64,000 nucleotides of DNA, taken from Symbiodinium natans (taxonomy: Eukaryota; Sar; Dinophyceae; Suessiales; Symbiodiniaceae). The notes under the pieces are model-generated. The model did not search any database. It saw only the letters and a program-made list of their open reading frames with translations, and was not told the DNA's origin. Position 1 is the first letter of the stretch, and each line of letters begins with the position of its first letter. The DNA is taken from assembly GCA_905221605.1 (NCBI GenBank), contig CAJNDS010000446.1, positions 379,743-443,742 of the forward strand, given 5' to 3'. This document shows positions 10,001-18,734 of this stretch, piece after piece. A program made the translations under genes and the position numbers.

Positions 10001-12555
10001 TTTCCTTGCAAAAATGGAGGAAAAATGGAGGAACAATGGAGGAAAAATGGAGGCAACATGGGGGCTGCCAGGAACCTCATTCCAGAATGGAGGCAGAATG
10101 GAGGCAGGAGTCCAGCCTCATTCTGCGGGCGACCGGGCATACCCCGGCACCCTTCTGCACTTCAAACTCGAACCGTTTGGAATCTCGACATTCAGACTGG
10201 CGTGCCCTGTAATTGTCCAGCTGCGCCGGTTTAAAGTAATGACGCAGGTAAAGAAGTGCCAGGTTCTTGTTCACTAGACTTTCAGCATCAAACTCAGCTG
10301 TGATTTTGCTTTTGTGCGCGCTGGCCCAACACCTACCTGACGCTTGCGAGAAAAGTGAGAGAAGCTAGAATGCCTTGATTTCGCCAGCATTCTTGATTGA
10401 GGCCATGAATGGAGGCGGCTTTGCCTCCATTCCTCTACCCTCATTTTTTGGATGCTGCCCCCATTCTGCTATTCTGGGTGTCTGCAATGATGGGCTTCAT
10501 AATTCTAACCCTAAAACCCTAAACCCCAAACCCTAAACCCCAACTAAGGAACGGCTGGACTGCTGTCTTCTGGGCATCCTTCCATGGCCATGCGAAGATC
10601 GTGCGGCTCTTGGTGAAAGCAAAGGCTCACCTGGACGTGGCCGATGCACATGGGTGTACCTGGGTGCATATAGGGCTTCTTGTGTTTTGTTTTTTGTTAT
10701 TGTTCAGGGTTTAGGGTTTAGGGTTTCGGGTTTAGGGTTTTAGGTTATAGGGTTTAGGGTTTAGGGCTAATCTTGTCTACGGCTGACCTCTGCAGTGGCA
10801 TCCTTCTTTGCTTCTTTAGGGCTGAGTTTTCCCATTATGGAAACCCTAAACCCTAAACCTTAAACCTCCAGGTGTTGTTTACTTCAAAGCCTAAACCCTA
10901 CACCCTAAACTCTAAACCCGAAAGACTAGGTACGGCTTTCTCCTGGGCCTGTGCTGGAGACCACCTGGAAGTTGCGCGTGTTCTCGCAGATGCAGGAGTT
11001 GACAAGGATCTGTCCGACAAGGATGCTAGGCCCAACTTAGGGTTTAGGGTTTAGCGTTTAGGGTTTAGGTTTTAGGGTTTAGGGTTTAGGTTTAGGGTTT
11101 AGGTCTTGGGTTTTAGGGTTAGGTTTAGGTCTTGGGTTTTGGGGTTCAGGGTCGGTATTGTTCGGTTTTGAAGAGGATTTTGCTTTTAGGACTCTCTTTC
11201 GGAGGGCGATTTGAGCACGCACCGAGGACGGTGACACCGCTCTTCTAGTCGCATCGCGCATGGGTCATCGGCAGACTCTGCGCTTTTTACTTGAGGCTTG
11301 GTCGCCCAGCAGTACCCTTTTGCCCCCTCCTTTTTTGGGGGAGTTTAGGGTTTAGGGTTTAGGGTTTAGGGCTTAGGGTTTAGGGTTTAGGGTTTAGGGT
11401 TTAGGGTTCAGGGTTTAGGGTTTAGGGTTTAGGGCTTGGCAGCCCAGCGATGCCCTTTTGCCTCCTTTTTTCCCTGATAAAGTAACCAACTCCCCCCACA
11501 CAAAAAGGGTTACCCTCATTGTACTATGGTTATTGGCAAAACCCCAAAACACCAAAACACCCAAGACCCCAATTCCCCCAAACCCAATTTCTTGAAGAAA
11601 CTCATATGTTGGCTACCAAGGAGGCGGGTGTTCACAAGGACCGTCCTGAATAGGGACTCCAGTACCCCCCCCATTATAAGGACTGTGAGTATAGGGGGGA
11701 ACATCCCAAAAGGTACCCTTGTAATACCGTGGTTCTTGGGCTACCAAGGAGGCGGGTGTTCACAAGGACCAGACCAACTCTCAAGGCCAGACTGCTCTAC
11801 ACCTGGCGTCACTGAACGGCGACATTTTGTCGGTTCAGCTGCTGCTCCAGGCCCCCAAAACCCCAAAACCCCAAAACCCCAAAACCCCAAAACCCCAAAA
11901 CCCCAAAACCCCAAAACCCCAAAACCCCAAAACCCCAAAACCCTAAACCCTAAACCCTAAACCCTAAACCCGAAACCCTAAACCCTAAACCCTATAGACC
12001 CTAAACCCTCAACCTGAGAGCCGGGGTGCGAAGTAGGCCTTTTTGGGATGTTTTAGACTTTCCCTCCTTGGGTTGAAGAGGATTTAGGAGTGTTTTTTTT
12101 TTCAGATGGCTTTTCAGTTTTTTCAGTGCCAGCCTAGGTTTAGGGTTTATAGGGTTTGGGGTTTAGGGTTTAGGGTTTAGGGTTTAGGGTTTAGGGTTTA
12201 GGGTTTAGGGTGTAGTACTGCTCACCAGGCCGGGTTGAACAAGGAGGCCGTGGACATCAGAGGTGCCACCGCCTTCCATGTTGCCCCCTGCAGGGAAGCC
12301 AAGAACATGATCTCGCAGTTCCAGCCGCTGCCGCAACAAGAGCGCTTGGGGAAAAAACGAGGTTTAGGGTTTAGGGTTTAGGGTTTAGGGTTTAGGGTGT
12401 AGGGTGTAGGGTGTAGGGGTTGGGAAGTTGGTCTCCTCATATTTGGTTGGGAGCGCTTGGGGAGAAACGAGAATGCCGTCGGCTCACAAGTTGAGATCCT
12501 TCTGTCAGATTATACTACTACATATAGGGAAAGATGGTGTCTCCATACTTAGTGC
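7051..12555 (+). CDS. Ubiquitin-like/ankyrin-repeat protein, about 15 exons
   Basis: The start is ATG 7051. Exons by reading frame: 7051-7137, 7265-7379, 7534-7643, 7815-7889, 8030-8087, 8232-8316, 8471-8569, 8669-8698, 9058-9164, 10549-10655, 10930-11021, 11227-11295, 11752-11850, 12229-12360, 12451-about 12550. Exons 1-3 give a ubiquitin-like segment (VWKASGEKLTAIL, then LKRDLGRLCGLSRFRQRLL, then SDVQLVLLQL). The rest are ankyrin units, for example GYPDIVEMLLEAAADPNL, TALLRSSANEHSEVARLL and TAFSWACAGDHLEVARVL. Ubiquitin-like plus ankyrin is a common dinoflagellate architecture; the role is probably protein binding and the partner is unknown. Introns use GT, GC and possibly GA donors. Intron 2 and intron 5 borders do not resolve cleanly. 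The intron 14 border is also uncertain because the two copies of the flanking 21-bp repeat differ by one A. Confidence 0.82.
7138..7264 (+). other. Ankyrin gene intron 1 (GT-AG)
   Basis: Donor GTACCT at 7138 and acceptor CAG at 7262-7264, phase 0. The body holds a short TTTAGGG array (7181-7208). Retention would stop translation at the TAG of GTACCTTAG. Confidence 0.7.
7388..7450 (+). mobile_element. Introner-like element L at ankyrin intron 2, interrupted by telomeric array
   Basis: Begins AG|GTAAGCCCTTGG, continues through TTTTCCCTTATTGGGTTGAA and GAGGATCATATTCCT, then breaks into a CCCTAAA array to 7513. The same words in the same order form the whole intron of FNIP gene 1 (30239-30335) and copies at 38455, 40403 and 59866. 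The right end of this copy appears to have been replaced by the array. Confidence 0.7.
7890..8029 (+). mobile_element. Ankyrin intron 4, introner-like element M copy 1
   Basis: Starts exactly at the donor as GTAGCTTACTGAGTGCAC. Shared words with the next intron are TTTTTGGGATAC, CCCTAT and GAACTGAAAGTG. Inner ends AGTGCACTTT and, inverted, AGTGTGCACTTT suggest terminal inverted repeats. A short CCCTAAA array follows before the CAG acceptor at 8027-8029. Confidence 0.72.
8088..8231 (+). mobile_element. Ankyrin intron 5, introner-like element M copy 2
   Basis: Starts GTAGCTGAATGGGTGCAC, then follows copy 1 word for word with scattered substitutions up to AAAGTGTACACTTTT at 8165, where a TTTAGGG array takes over. 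The acceptor region CAACTAAG|GAAC is the same as that before exon 10 (10541-10550). Only the donor AG/GT alignment is uncertain. Confidence 0.72.
8317..8470 (+). repeat. Ankyrin intron 6 made of telomeric repeats
   Basis: Exon 6 ends CTG GAG and exon 7 starts GCC AGG. The intron is GCCAGGGAG, then about 140 bp of CCCTAAA-type units (heptamers, octamers and CTCTAAA variants), then ACCGGAG. The 11-bp word GGAGGCCAGGG lies at both edges (8313-8323 and 8467-8477). This gives a phase 0 GC-AG intron. It looks like insertion of an array with duplication of the target, so that one copy becomes the donor side and the other the acceptor side. Confidence 0.82.
8570..8668 (+). repeat. Ankyrin intron 7 made of telomeric repeats
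   Basis: Exon 7 ends GTA GAG, then GCCAGGGAA and twelve near-perfect CCCTAAA heptamers, then CCGGAG before exon 8. GAGGCCAG occurs at both edges (8567-8574 and 8666-8673). Structure, phase 0, donor GC and flanking word are the same as in intron 6, 250 bp upstream. Confidence 0.82.
8770..8876. mobile_element. Repeat element H, copy 1, in ankyrin intron 8
   Basis: Core words CCCTATATCCCCCTGGGGAA, ACCCAAGAGGATA and GAGGTTCTAAGGGGAGTATA are shared in order with 63877-63974. The ends (CTATATCCCCCT and AGGGGAGTATAG) are inverted copies of each other. It lies in the intron between exons 8 and 9. Confidence 0.75.
8940..9000. repeat. Short TA-rich tract
   Basis: ATATGTATATATGTATATATATATATA run at about 8964-8990 inside intron 8. 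Nothing else is visible between element H and exon 9. Confidence 0.7.
9165..10548 (+). other. Large ankyrin intron 9 with TGGAGG minisatellite
   Basis: Intron 9 is 1.38 kb, by far the largest of this gene. It has a TTTAGGG array at its start (9178-9225) and a central block rich in CCTCCATTTTT or its complement (9610-10130). A small perfect hairpin GAATGGAGGC/GCCTCCATTC lies at 10406-10432. Open frames across the block reach 200 residues but read as low-complexity translation of the minisatellite and change character abruptly. I call no gene in it. Confidence 0.6.
9972..10053. repeat. Near-perfect long hairpin of CCTCCATTTTT units
   Basis: The left arm 9972-10008 has three CCTCCATTTTT-like units and the right arm 10009-10053 has the complementary AAAAATGGAGG units, with essentially no loop (CCTTGCAAAA). 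This is expected to extrude as a cruciform or fold into a long RNA hairpin when transcribed. Confidence 0.85.
11296..11751 (+). mobile_element. Composite ankyrin intron 12: telomeric array, N element, A remnant
   Basis: In order: TTTAGGG array 11342-11440; an N-type element (GTAACCA... TTGTACTATGGTTATTGG) split by a CCCCAAAACACC tract; a 32-bp word at 11611-11642; a truncated A element 11642-11709; a second N right end; and the 32-bp word again at 11739-11770. The second copy overlaps the start of exon 13. Donor GAG|GCTTGG and acceptor GGAG|GCG give a phase 0 GC-AG intron. Confidence 0.65.
11853..11940. repeat. CCCCAAAA octamer array
   Basis: Eleven near-perfect CCCCAAAA octamers right after the GC donor of ankyrin intron 13, passing into CCCTAAA heptamers at 11941. 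This octamer is the telomere unit of spirotrich ciliates, but here it adjoins dinoflagellate-like exons and grades into CCCTAAA, so a local variant is more likely. Confidence 0.9.
12361..12450 (+). repeat. Ankyrin intron 14: TTTAGGG array between duplicated exon words
   Basis: The array at 12361-12417 is flanked by GAGCGCTTGGGGAAAAAACG (12340) and GAGCGCTTGGGGAGAAACG (12451). After the second copy the frame continues as NENAVGSQVEILLSDY. If the array is not removed, a TAG inside it (12379-12381) ends the protein. The two copies differ by one A, so the exact join is uncertain. Confidence 0.6.
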
Positions 12556-13412
12556 CGATATACTTGCCATATTATCAACCCCTTTGGACACCAAAACAAG
12601 CACTAAGCCCGGAAGCCTAAACAACTGAAATCCTAAACTGAATTCTTAAACCCTAAACCCTAAACCCTAAACCCTAAACCCTAAACCCTAAACCCCAAAC
12701 CCTAAGCCCTTTCTAGGGCTGCACTGGGATCCTCGTAGTTCGCTCCCAAGAAACCCTGAGGTGCTGTAAGGAAAGGGCCCGACAGCCCCGGAGCCTTGAA
12801 TCATGAACGCCCAAAAGGGGGTTTAGGGTTTAGGGTTTAGGGTTTAGGGTTTAGGGTTTGGGGTTTGGGGTTAGGGTTTAGGGTTTAGATTTCGGCGCCT
12901 CCTAGCAGCCGCCCAAGCCTACAACCGTTTGCCCACAACACCATGAAAACATTAATGTTGCAATCCCCCACCTCCCCCCCACTTTCCCCGCACCCTCAAC
13001 CCTAAGCCCCCTATAGTTAGCCCTAAAAACGGCCCTAGACCCCGCAAAAACCTGCAGCTTAAGCCCTCCCCATAACCCTAAAGCCCCGAAGCCCTTTAGA
13101 CCCTTGTAAAGAGCCCTAAACCCCATAAACCGGAAACCCCAAACCCTAAAGACCCGCCCCAATAAACCCTAACAGCCCGGCAAAACCCTAAAAGGACCAA
13201 AAATACCCTAAAAGCCCCAAAACAAGCCCTAACGCTCCCTTAAAGGCCCAAAAAAAGCTTTGAAGCAGCCCTCTAACAGCCCTAAAACTAAAAAAAATGC
13301 CCTTGAACAAAGCCCGCAAAAGCCCCCAAAAAAGCTTTGAAGCAGCCCTTCAACAGCAAAGCAAAAAAAAACCTTAAAAAGCCCCCCAAAAGCCCTAAGT
13401 CTTGTCAGGCGC
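12556..13412. other. Region between ankyrin and next gene
   Basis: Telomeric arrays at 12645-12705 and 12820-12890. The stretch 12716-12806 is open and protein-like on + (GILVVRSQETLRCCKERA) and may be another exon. 12900-13400 is rich in AAAGCCC words with two copies of an AAAAAAGCTTTGAAGCAGCC block near 13252 and 13328. No other gene is seen. Confidence 0.45.
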
Positions 13413-16400
13413 AGGGGGTCCCGCTGGAGCTTCACATTGTGGGAGCCGCGGACTTGGGCTCTCACATGGCTTGGGAGATCGGGTTTATAAGGGCTTAACG
13501 TTAGGGTTTGGGGTTTAGGGTTTAGGGTTTGGGGTTTAGGGTTTAGGGTTTAGGGTTTAGTGTTTAGGGTTGAGGGTTTAGGGTTTGGGGAGTTCTGGAT
13601 TTAGACCTGCACCCTGAAGCCTACGTAGCAGAAGCCCCAATTTCCAAGGTGATCCCCACCAAGTGGGCGCGCTACTTCAACGTGAAGTTCATCCTCAACG
13701 GCGACTTGACTTGGTCACGGTCTGACCCAGAACCCTCAAGCCTAAACTCTTAAACCGCTGGAAGTGACTTCGGGACGCAGCTCTACTATGTTTAGGGTTC
13801 CTGAGTAATGATTTCGTGCGAAGCGCACCTGGGATGGTGCCGTTCCTGCGAGAGTCCTGGCTCCAACAATTGGCTCCAAGCATAGGTTTTGCAAAGCGAC
13901 AGCAACAGTTGAAGATTGTGCTAGTCAACAGGTTGCCGTGCGTTCGGGCATGGGAACATTTGGGGCTTTCTGAACATTGGGGACCCCCTTGTCTACTTCG
14001 GCACCCCTGTTTTCGGAGACCCTCATATCAAGCACTGGCTCCCTAACCCCTATAAACCCCAAAGCCGACTTGCATCCGAATCACATGGGCCCGTTTAACA
14101 TGCGCCCTTGTTGTGGCAACCCTTCTGCGGTTGGCCAAGGTAGGCCCTGGGACATGCGTTCGCTTCTTCCAACGTAAGTTTGCTTCTGACAATATGTTTG
14201 TTGTAGTATTATTTTTGATGAGACACCATGGCTTTACATACGAATAATAGGTTTCAAGAATCGTTTTCCTAGTCAGAAGCATAAGAACTGTCATGATCGT
14301 ATACTTGAAGATCCGTTTGGCTACTGGTTCATACCTGGCCACCTGTATACCTCCCCTCGGTCTCAATAGCTGAGCAAGGACAACCCTAAACTCTAAACCC
14401 TAAACCCTAAACCGCGCCAAACCCAGGAAGCATCCCGCTCCCGCTCTACCAGCCAGAGGTGGTGGACGTGACAGCGCCACATGGCTCAACGCCCTGAACC
14501 GCAAACCCGAAGGGTCTGCTTGGAGGTTCAGGGTACTTCCACCCCCCCCCCCCCCCACCCAAATTATTACAAACTTATAAGCCCCCTAAGTCCTCTAAGC
14601 AGGGTGACTTAGAATTGGGGACTTATATTTATGCACAGCAACCTAAGTCCTTCTAAGCAGGGTAGAAGTACTAATTGGGGTTAGAATTATAGGTACCCCA
14701 TGAACCTCCAAGTAGGGTTTAGGGATGAGGCTTCGACTGAGAACTGAGGGCCCGACTCCTGTGCAGCCCCCCCCAAAACGTTGAAACGCCTTCGTAGGCT
14801 TTTAGGGTTTAGGGCTTTAGGGTTCAGGGTTCAGGGTTTAGGGTTTAGGGTTTAGGGTTTAGGGTTTAGGGTCTAGGGTCTAGGGTTTAGGGTTTAGGGT
14901 TTAGGATTTGGCGTTGGCACTTTCCGAGTGTTTGAGGGTGGTGTACTTCGGAGCCTTGTAAGAGGTCCCCCAGGCGGGTTGTATGGGGCTGACTGTGGGG
15001 CAGGGCAAACAGGCTGCTGCCGCCACTTTCGGGGTTTGGGTGCTTTATGGGTTTTGGGTTCTAAGGGTTTAGGATTTCAGGAGGGTGGGGTTCGTAGCCG
15101 CGTGGCTTGTTTTGCTGCCGCAGCTTCGAGCGTGTTACTTGAGGCAACAGCTCCCCGGCTTCTAGGGTCTTAGGGTAGTTCCATGGTCGCTTAATTTGGG
15201 GCCCTTATGTTGGGGAAACCTCATTATACCCCCTTACATACCCTATAAAACCCAAGGGGCCCATGCTTCAGAACCCTTTGATGAAGGTCAGGGACCCTTT
15301 TTAAGGAAGCAAGCCCAAAACCCTTCCATAAACCCTGACCCCTCAAAAGCCAGGGCCCAGGGTTGGGCCCTTCTTCCCTTCTTTTAGGGTCTAGGTTCCC
15401 TACTTATCAGCCCCTTTAATAAACCCCAAAGGGTCACCTTTTTATTCCTAGGTGACTCTTCGGTCACCCTAAACCCTAAACCCTAAACCCTAAACCCTAA
15501 ACCCTAAACCCTAAACCCTAAACCCTAAACCCTAAACCCTAAACCCTAAACCCTAAACCCTAAACCCTAAACCCTAAACCCTAAACCCTAACCCTAAACC
15601 ATAAACCCTACACCTGAAAGGGAGTTCACGGACAACTTGAACGTCACCATCGGAATCTTCGGGATCCGGCAGAAGGAAGGCGGCCTCAACGCCCGGGGCC
15701 CCAGAAGAAAAGGGTTTGTATGGTTAGAGTAGGGCTTAGGGTTTAGGGTTTAGGGTTTAGGGTTTAAGGTTTAGGGTTTAGGGTTTAGGGTTTAGGGTTC
15801 AGGGTTCAGGGTTTAGGGTTTAGGATTTAGGGTTAGGGTTTAGGGGTTGGGATGCCCTTATTCTAACTGTCCTTAATCGGGAGTACATGACCCCCTGTAA
15901 TCAGAATCCCGATTAAGGAGCTGTTAGTATAAGGGGGAGCATCCCAAGTTTAGGGGGGTTGCTAGCCCTAAACCCCTAAATCCTAAGCCCTAAACCCTAA
16001 ACCCTAGGGTTTAGGGTTTAGGGCCATTTCTGCGCCTCAGATGGGTATCCTGGACTACCTGCCCATCTGCTTAGATCCGCCGGTGGAGGCCTGCCATATT
16101 TAGCTGCTGCGGGTGACTGAACCCTGAACCCTGCACCCTAAACCCTAAACCCTAAACCCTAAACCCTAAACCCTAAACCCTAAACCCTAAACCCTAAACC
16201 CTAAACCCTAAACCCTAAGCGGCAGAACATGACCCTCGGATTCGGGCGCAAGGCTGTGCTCCCCACCTACTTGTTTGCATAGGGGGTGAATGTATAGGGT
16301 CATTGCGGGAGGGGGGTTCAAGGGGTGTGTAACCAACCCCCACCACTCCCTAAGGCGCACCCGTAAGAACCCTAGTAGCCCCAAACCCTAAACCCTAACT

Positions 16401-16612
16401 AAACCCTAACTAAACCCTAAACAAACCCTAAACAAACCCTAAACAAACCCTAAACAAACCCTAAACAAACCCTAAACAAACCCTAAACAAACCCCAAACC
16501 CCCTAAACCCCCTAAACCCCCTAAACCCCCTAAACCCTAAACCCCCGACGCCCGCCTGTTATGAGCTTTTCTGCGTCAGGCCCGCGGCTGCTTCAGGCAC
16601 CCAGGGGCTGGG
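13413..16612 (+). CDS. Unidentified multi-exon gene, part 1
   Basis: Islands on + with balanced composition: 13413-13486 (GVPLELHIVGAADLGSHMAW), 13608-13712 (SKVIPTKWARYFNVKFILNG), 13931-14044 (after CAACAG|GT; NIWGFLNIGDPLVYFGTPVF), 14426-14497 (SIPLPLYQPEVVDVTAPHG), 15618-15708 (FTDNLNVTIGIFGIRQKEGG), 16036-16105 (MGILDYLPICLDPPVEAC), 16224-16280 (NMTLGFGRKAVLPTYLFA) and 16552-16612 (CYELFCVRPAAASG). They are separated by telomeric arrays or inverted-repeat elements. Most are preceded by AG and end near GT or GC. I do not recognise a domain. Whether all belong to one transcript is inference from shared strand and spacing. Confidence 0.5.
14518..14712. mobile_element. Inverted-repeat element B, copy 1 (diverged)
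   Basis: Starts GCTTGGAGGTTCAGGGTACT and ends CCCATGAACCTCCAAGTAGG. The middle carries ACTTATAA and CTTATAAGCCCCCTAAGTCC words of this family, a poly-C insertion at 14542-14555, and a partial internal duplication of CTAAGCAGGGT. Confidence 0.75.
15361..15460. mobile_element. Element C, copy 1 (degenerate)
   Basis: Matches copies at 22356 and 48643 through CCCTTCTTTTAGGGTCTAGG, CCCCTTTAATAAACC and TTTTTATTCCTAGGTGAC. Outer ends are diverged. Confidence 0.5.
15468..15616. repeat. CCCTAAA array
   Basis: Nearly perfect heptamers, about eighteen units, ending directly before the coding island at 15618. A TTTAGGG array follows that island at 15735-15845, so the island is bracketed by opposed arrays. 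Confidence 0.92.
15848..15947. mobile_element. Element A, copy 3
   Basis: 100 bp. Left end TTGGGATGCCCTTATTCTAA, right end TAGTATAAGGGGGAGCATCC; inner inverted words CCTTAATCGGGA and TCCCGATTAAGG pair. Both termini are present. Confidence 0.85.
15985..16023. repeat. Palindromic telomeric junction
   Basis: CCCTAAACCCTAAACCCTA meets GGGTTTAGGGTTTAGGG with no spacer near 16007. This is the reverse of the orientation expected from end-to-end telomere fusion. A second, opposite junction (TTTAGGCCCTAAA) lies at about 16655-16675. Confidence 0.85.
16293..16374. mobile_element. Element F, copy 1 (short)
   Basis: GGGAGGGGGGTTCAAGGGG, GTGTAACC, then CACTCCCTAAGG and a right end complementary to the left (TATAGGGTCATTGCGGG against CCCGTAAGAACCCTAG). 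Other copies are at 19989, 43241, 49872, 60068 and 61871. Confidence 0.6.
16384..16545. repeat. Variant telomere-like arrays
   Basis: Unit AAACCCTAAAC (11 bp) repeated about eight times, then unit CCCCCTAAA repeated about five times. Each variant is internally homogeneous. Confidence 0.85.
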
Positions 16613-16811
16613 GATTTTAGGGCTCAGGGTTTAGGGTTTAGGGTTTAGGGTTTAGGGTTTAGGCCCTAAACCCTAAACCCTAAACCCTAAACCCTAAACC
16701 CTAAACCATAACCCCTAACCCCTGAACCCTAAACCCTGTAGGGTTTAGGGTTTGGGGTTGAAAGCTTAGGGGTTGCGGGCTGCAGGACTATGGAGCTCAG
16801 AGTTGAAAGTT

Positions 16812-16955
16812 GACCTGGGACCCTCTTTTCCCGCAGTTTTTGTGGGTTATACTTACTACGTAAGGGTAGTTACTACGAAACTTCAGCTAAATCCCTAAAA
16901 GCCTAAACCCCAAACTGTAAACCCGAAACCCTAAACCCCAATAGAGTCCCAGGTA
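16812..16955. mobile_element. Element D, copy 1, with telomeric insertion
   Basis: Left end ACCTGGGACCCTCTTTTCCC and right end GAGTCCCAGGT are inverted. The centre TTATACTTACTACGTAAGGG is typical of the family. A CCCTAAA-like tract of about 65 bp (16888-16942) interrupts the right arm. Confidence 0.75.
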
Positions 16956-17169
16956 GGGCTTGAAGATTCTGGGGCTCAGGGTTTCGGGTTCAAAGTTTAG
17001 GGCTTTCGGACAGGGTTTAGGATTGAAAGTTTAGGGTTTGGGGCTTTAGGATTATCGGGCTCTCGCAAGTTCAGGGTTAAGGGCTTTAGGATTATAGGGC
17101 GCAGGGTTGAGGGTTGAAAGTTTAGGATTTATAGGGCTTCAGGATTATAGGGGCCTCAGCCTCAGCGAC

Positions 17170-18275
17170 TGGCTCAGCCTCAGCGCCCGAGGCTTTCGAG
17201 CCGAGCCTCTTTCAGTTCCACCGGCGCCCTTCAAGCACTCCGGCCCCCGTGAGCATGGTCACGCTGAGCCAACAGGAGCCACTGACTCCCGAGGCGACCT
17301 CGCGTGCCTCTCAACGCTCGCACGGCGTCCGCAGTTGATCGGCGCGGAAACTTGCATCTCATGTGCCGACGCTGCATCCAGCGCTGCTTCCGCGCCTCGT
17401 GAGCATCCTGAATTGGGTCGTTGCAAGGAATGAATCCTGAATTGGATTGAGAAGGTCTTTCGCTCGGGTTTAGGGTTGGAAGTTTAGGGTTCTGGGTTTG
17501 CATCCATCGCTTCTTTTGTCCCAAACACTATGACACCGCGCAGGGCTTTGTCCATATGAAGGAGATGACGGTCGGATGTGGGCACCATGAATCTAGAGCT
17601 CCATATTGAAACGCATTGTACTAGCAAGCCCGTCTTGAGAAACTGCCCATGCGCCACCCCTAAACCGACAAGTCTTGGAAGAGCCTCCCCCCCACCACCA
17701 CCTTGGTTCGACCTACCCTCCGGTCAGGGTGCTGGCATTGTCCATCCCCCCAAAACCTAAACCCCGTAAAGAAACCCAGCAAACCCTCAGCCCAAAACCC
17801 ATAACCCCTAACCCCTAACCCCTAAACCCTAAACCCTAAACCCTAAACCCTAAACCCTAAACCCTAAACCCTAAACCCTAAACCCTAAACTCTAAACCCT
17901 AAACCCTAAACCCTAAACCCAAACCTAAACCCCCAAACGCCAAACCCTAAACCCGAATCGCAGCTGAGCGGCAGTGTGGAATTCATTGGCACCTGAGGGC
18001 TGAGGATCATGGGCCCTTGATAGAGTTTAGGGTTTAGGGTTTAGGGTTTTCCTTAATACGGTCCCTAAGGTTCTGAAGTATGGGCCCATGGGTTCCTTTT
18101 AGGGTATATAAGGGGTATATATGGGGTCCCCAACTAAGGGCCCATACTAAGGGACCATGCAACTGTCCTAAGAAAATCTCTGCCCCAATGGCAGGCTGAC
18201 TCACAAGATCTACGACGACAACAAGTTTAACGAGTGCCCCCGCGCGAAGTCAGGGCGACGGGGGCTCCGCTGGGC
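17170..18275 (+). CDS. Unidentified multi-exon gene, part 2
   Basis: Islands on +: 17170-17330, GC-rich, encoding FQFHRRPSSTPAPVSMVTLS and then Ser/Thr/Pro-rich sequence to a stop; 17517-17598 encoding YDTAQGFVHMKEMTVGCG; 17955-17990 encoding LSGSVEFIGT; 18195-18275 encoding LTHKIYDDNKFNECPRAKSG. 17170-17430 is also open in other frames, which weakens the strand call for that island only. Telomeric arrays at 17800-17955 and 18027-18047 separate the later islands. Likely continues part 1. Product not recognised. Confidence 0.45.
18059..18160. mobile_element. Element I, copy 1
   Basis: Left GGTCCCTAAGGTTCTGAAGT then ATGGGCCCAT; right TAAGGGCCCATACTAAGGGA then CCATG. The two ends are inverted copies. 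Others lie at 54650 and 60444. Confidence 0.65.
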
Positions 18276-18569
18276 TCTTGTTTTAGGGTTTAGGGTGTAG
18301 GGTTTTAGGTTGGGGGTTACGCAGGGTTTAGGGTGTTAAGGAACTTGAAAGGCTGATATTTATGGTCCAATTTTATGGTTTACCATAATAAGGTACTATG
18401 GCTTTACTAGAACATAAAGCAGTATGGCTTCCTTATCATGAGGGCTTCCGGGTCTAATCACTGGGCTCTTGCTAAAGAACTGAAAACTTAGTTTCTATAC
18501 TTATGGGTGCCCTGTTTTGGACTTCGTAACCCTAAACCCTAAACCCGGCTAAACCCTAAACCCCCTGTT

Positions 18570-18640
18570 TCTTCGTAGGGAATGAACCTTTGAAGGATTA
18601 CTTAGGGTACCTCATTCGCTCATGCCCTACTAAGAACCAG
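18570..18640. mobile_element. Element E, copy 1 (left end lost)
   Basis: TTCGTAGGGAATGA at the left abuts a telomeric tract. The right end CATGCCCTACTAAGAACCAG is intact and matches the reverse of GGTTCTTAGTAGGG at other copies (25201, 42111, 42530, 50560). Confidence 0.6.
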
Positions 18641-18734
18641 CCTGTAAACCCTGTGGTGGTAACCTAGTTTACGTTGGGCAAGAACCCATCTTCAGGTAAC
18701 CCTACACAAACCCTAAAGCCTAAAGGGCAGGAGA

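Noticed and set aside
9675-10277. 200-residue plus-strand open frame
   Set aside because: It runs through the CCTCCATTTTT minisatellite inside a well-supported ankyrin intron, and the composition changes with the repeat.
11853-11940. Ciliate contamination because of the C4A4 repeat
   Set aside because: It is in the middle of a gene whose exons flank it in frame and it grades into CCCTAAA.
12428-12628. 66-residue plus frame MVSSYLVGSAWGE
   Set aside because: The frame continuing the ankyrin protein (NENAVGSQVEILLSDY) in the same place is better supported by the duplicated exon words.
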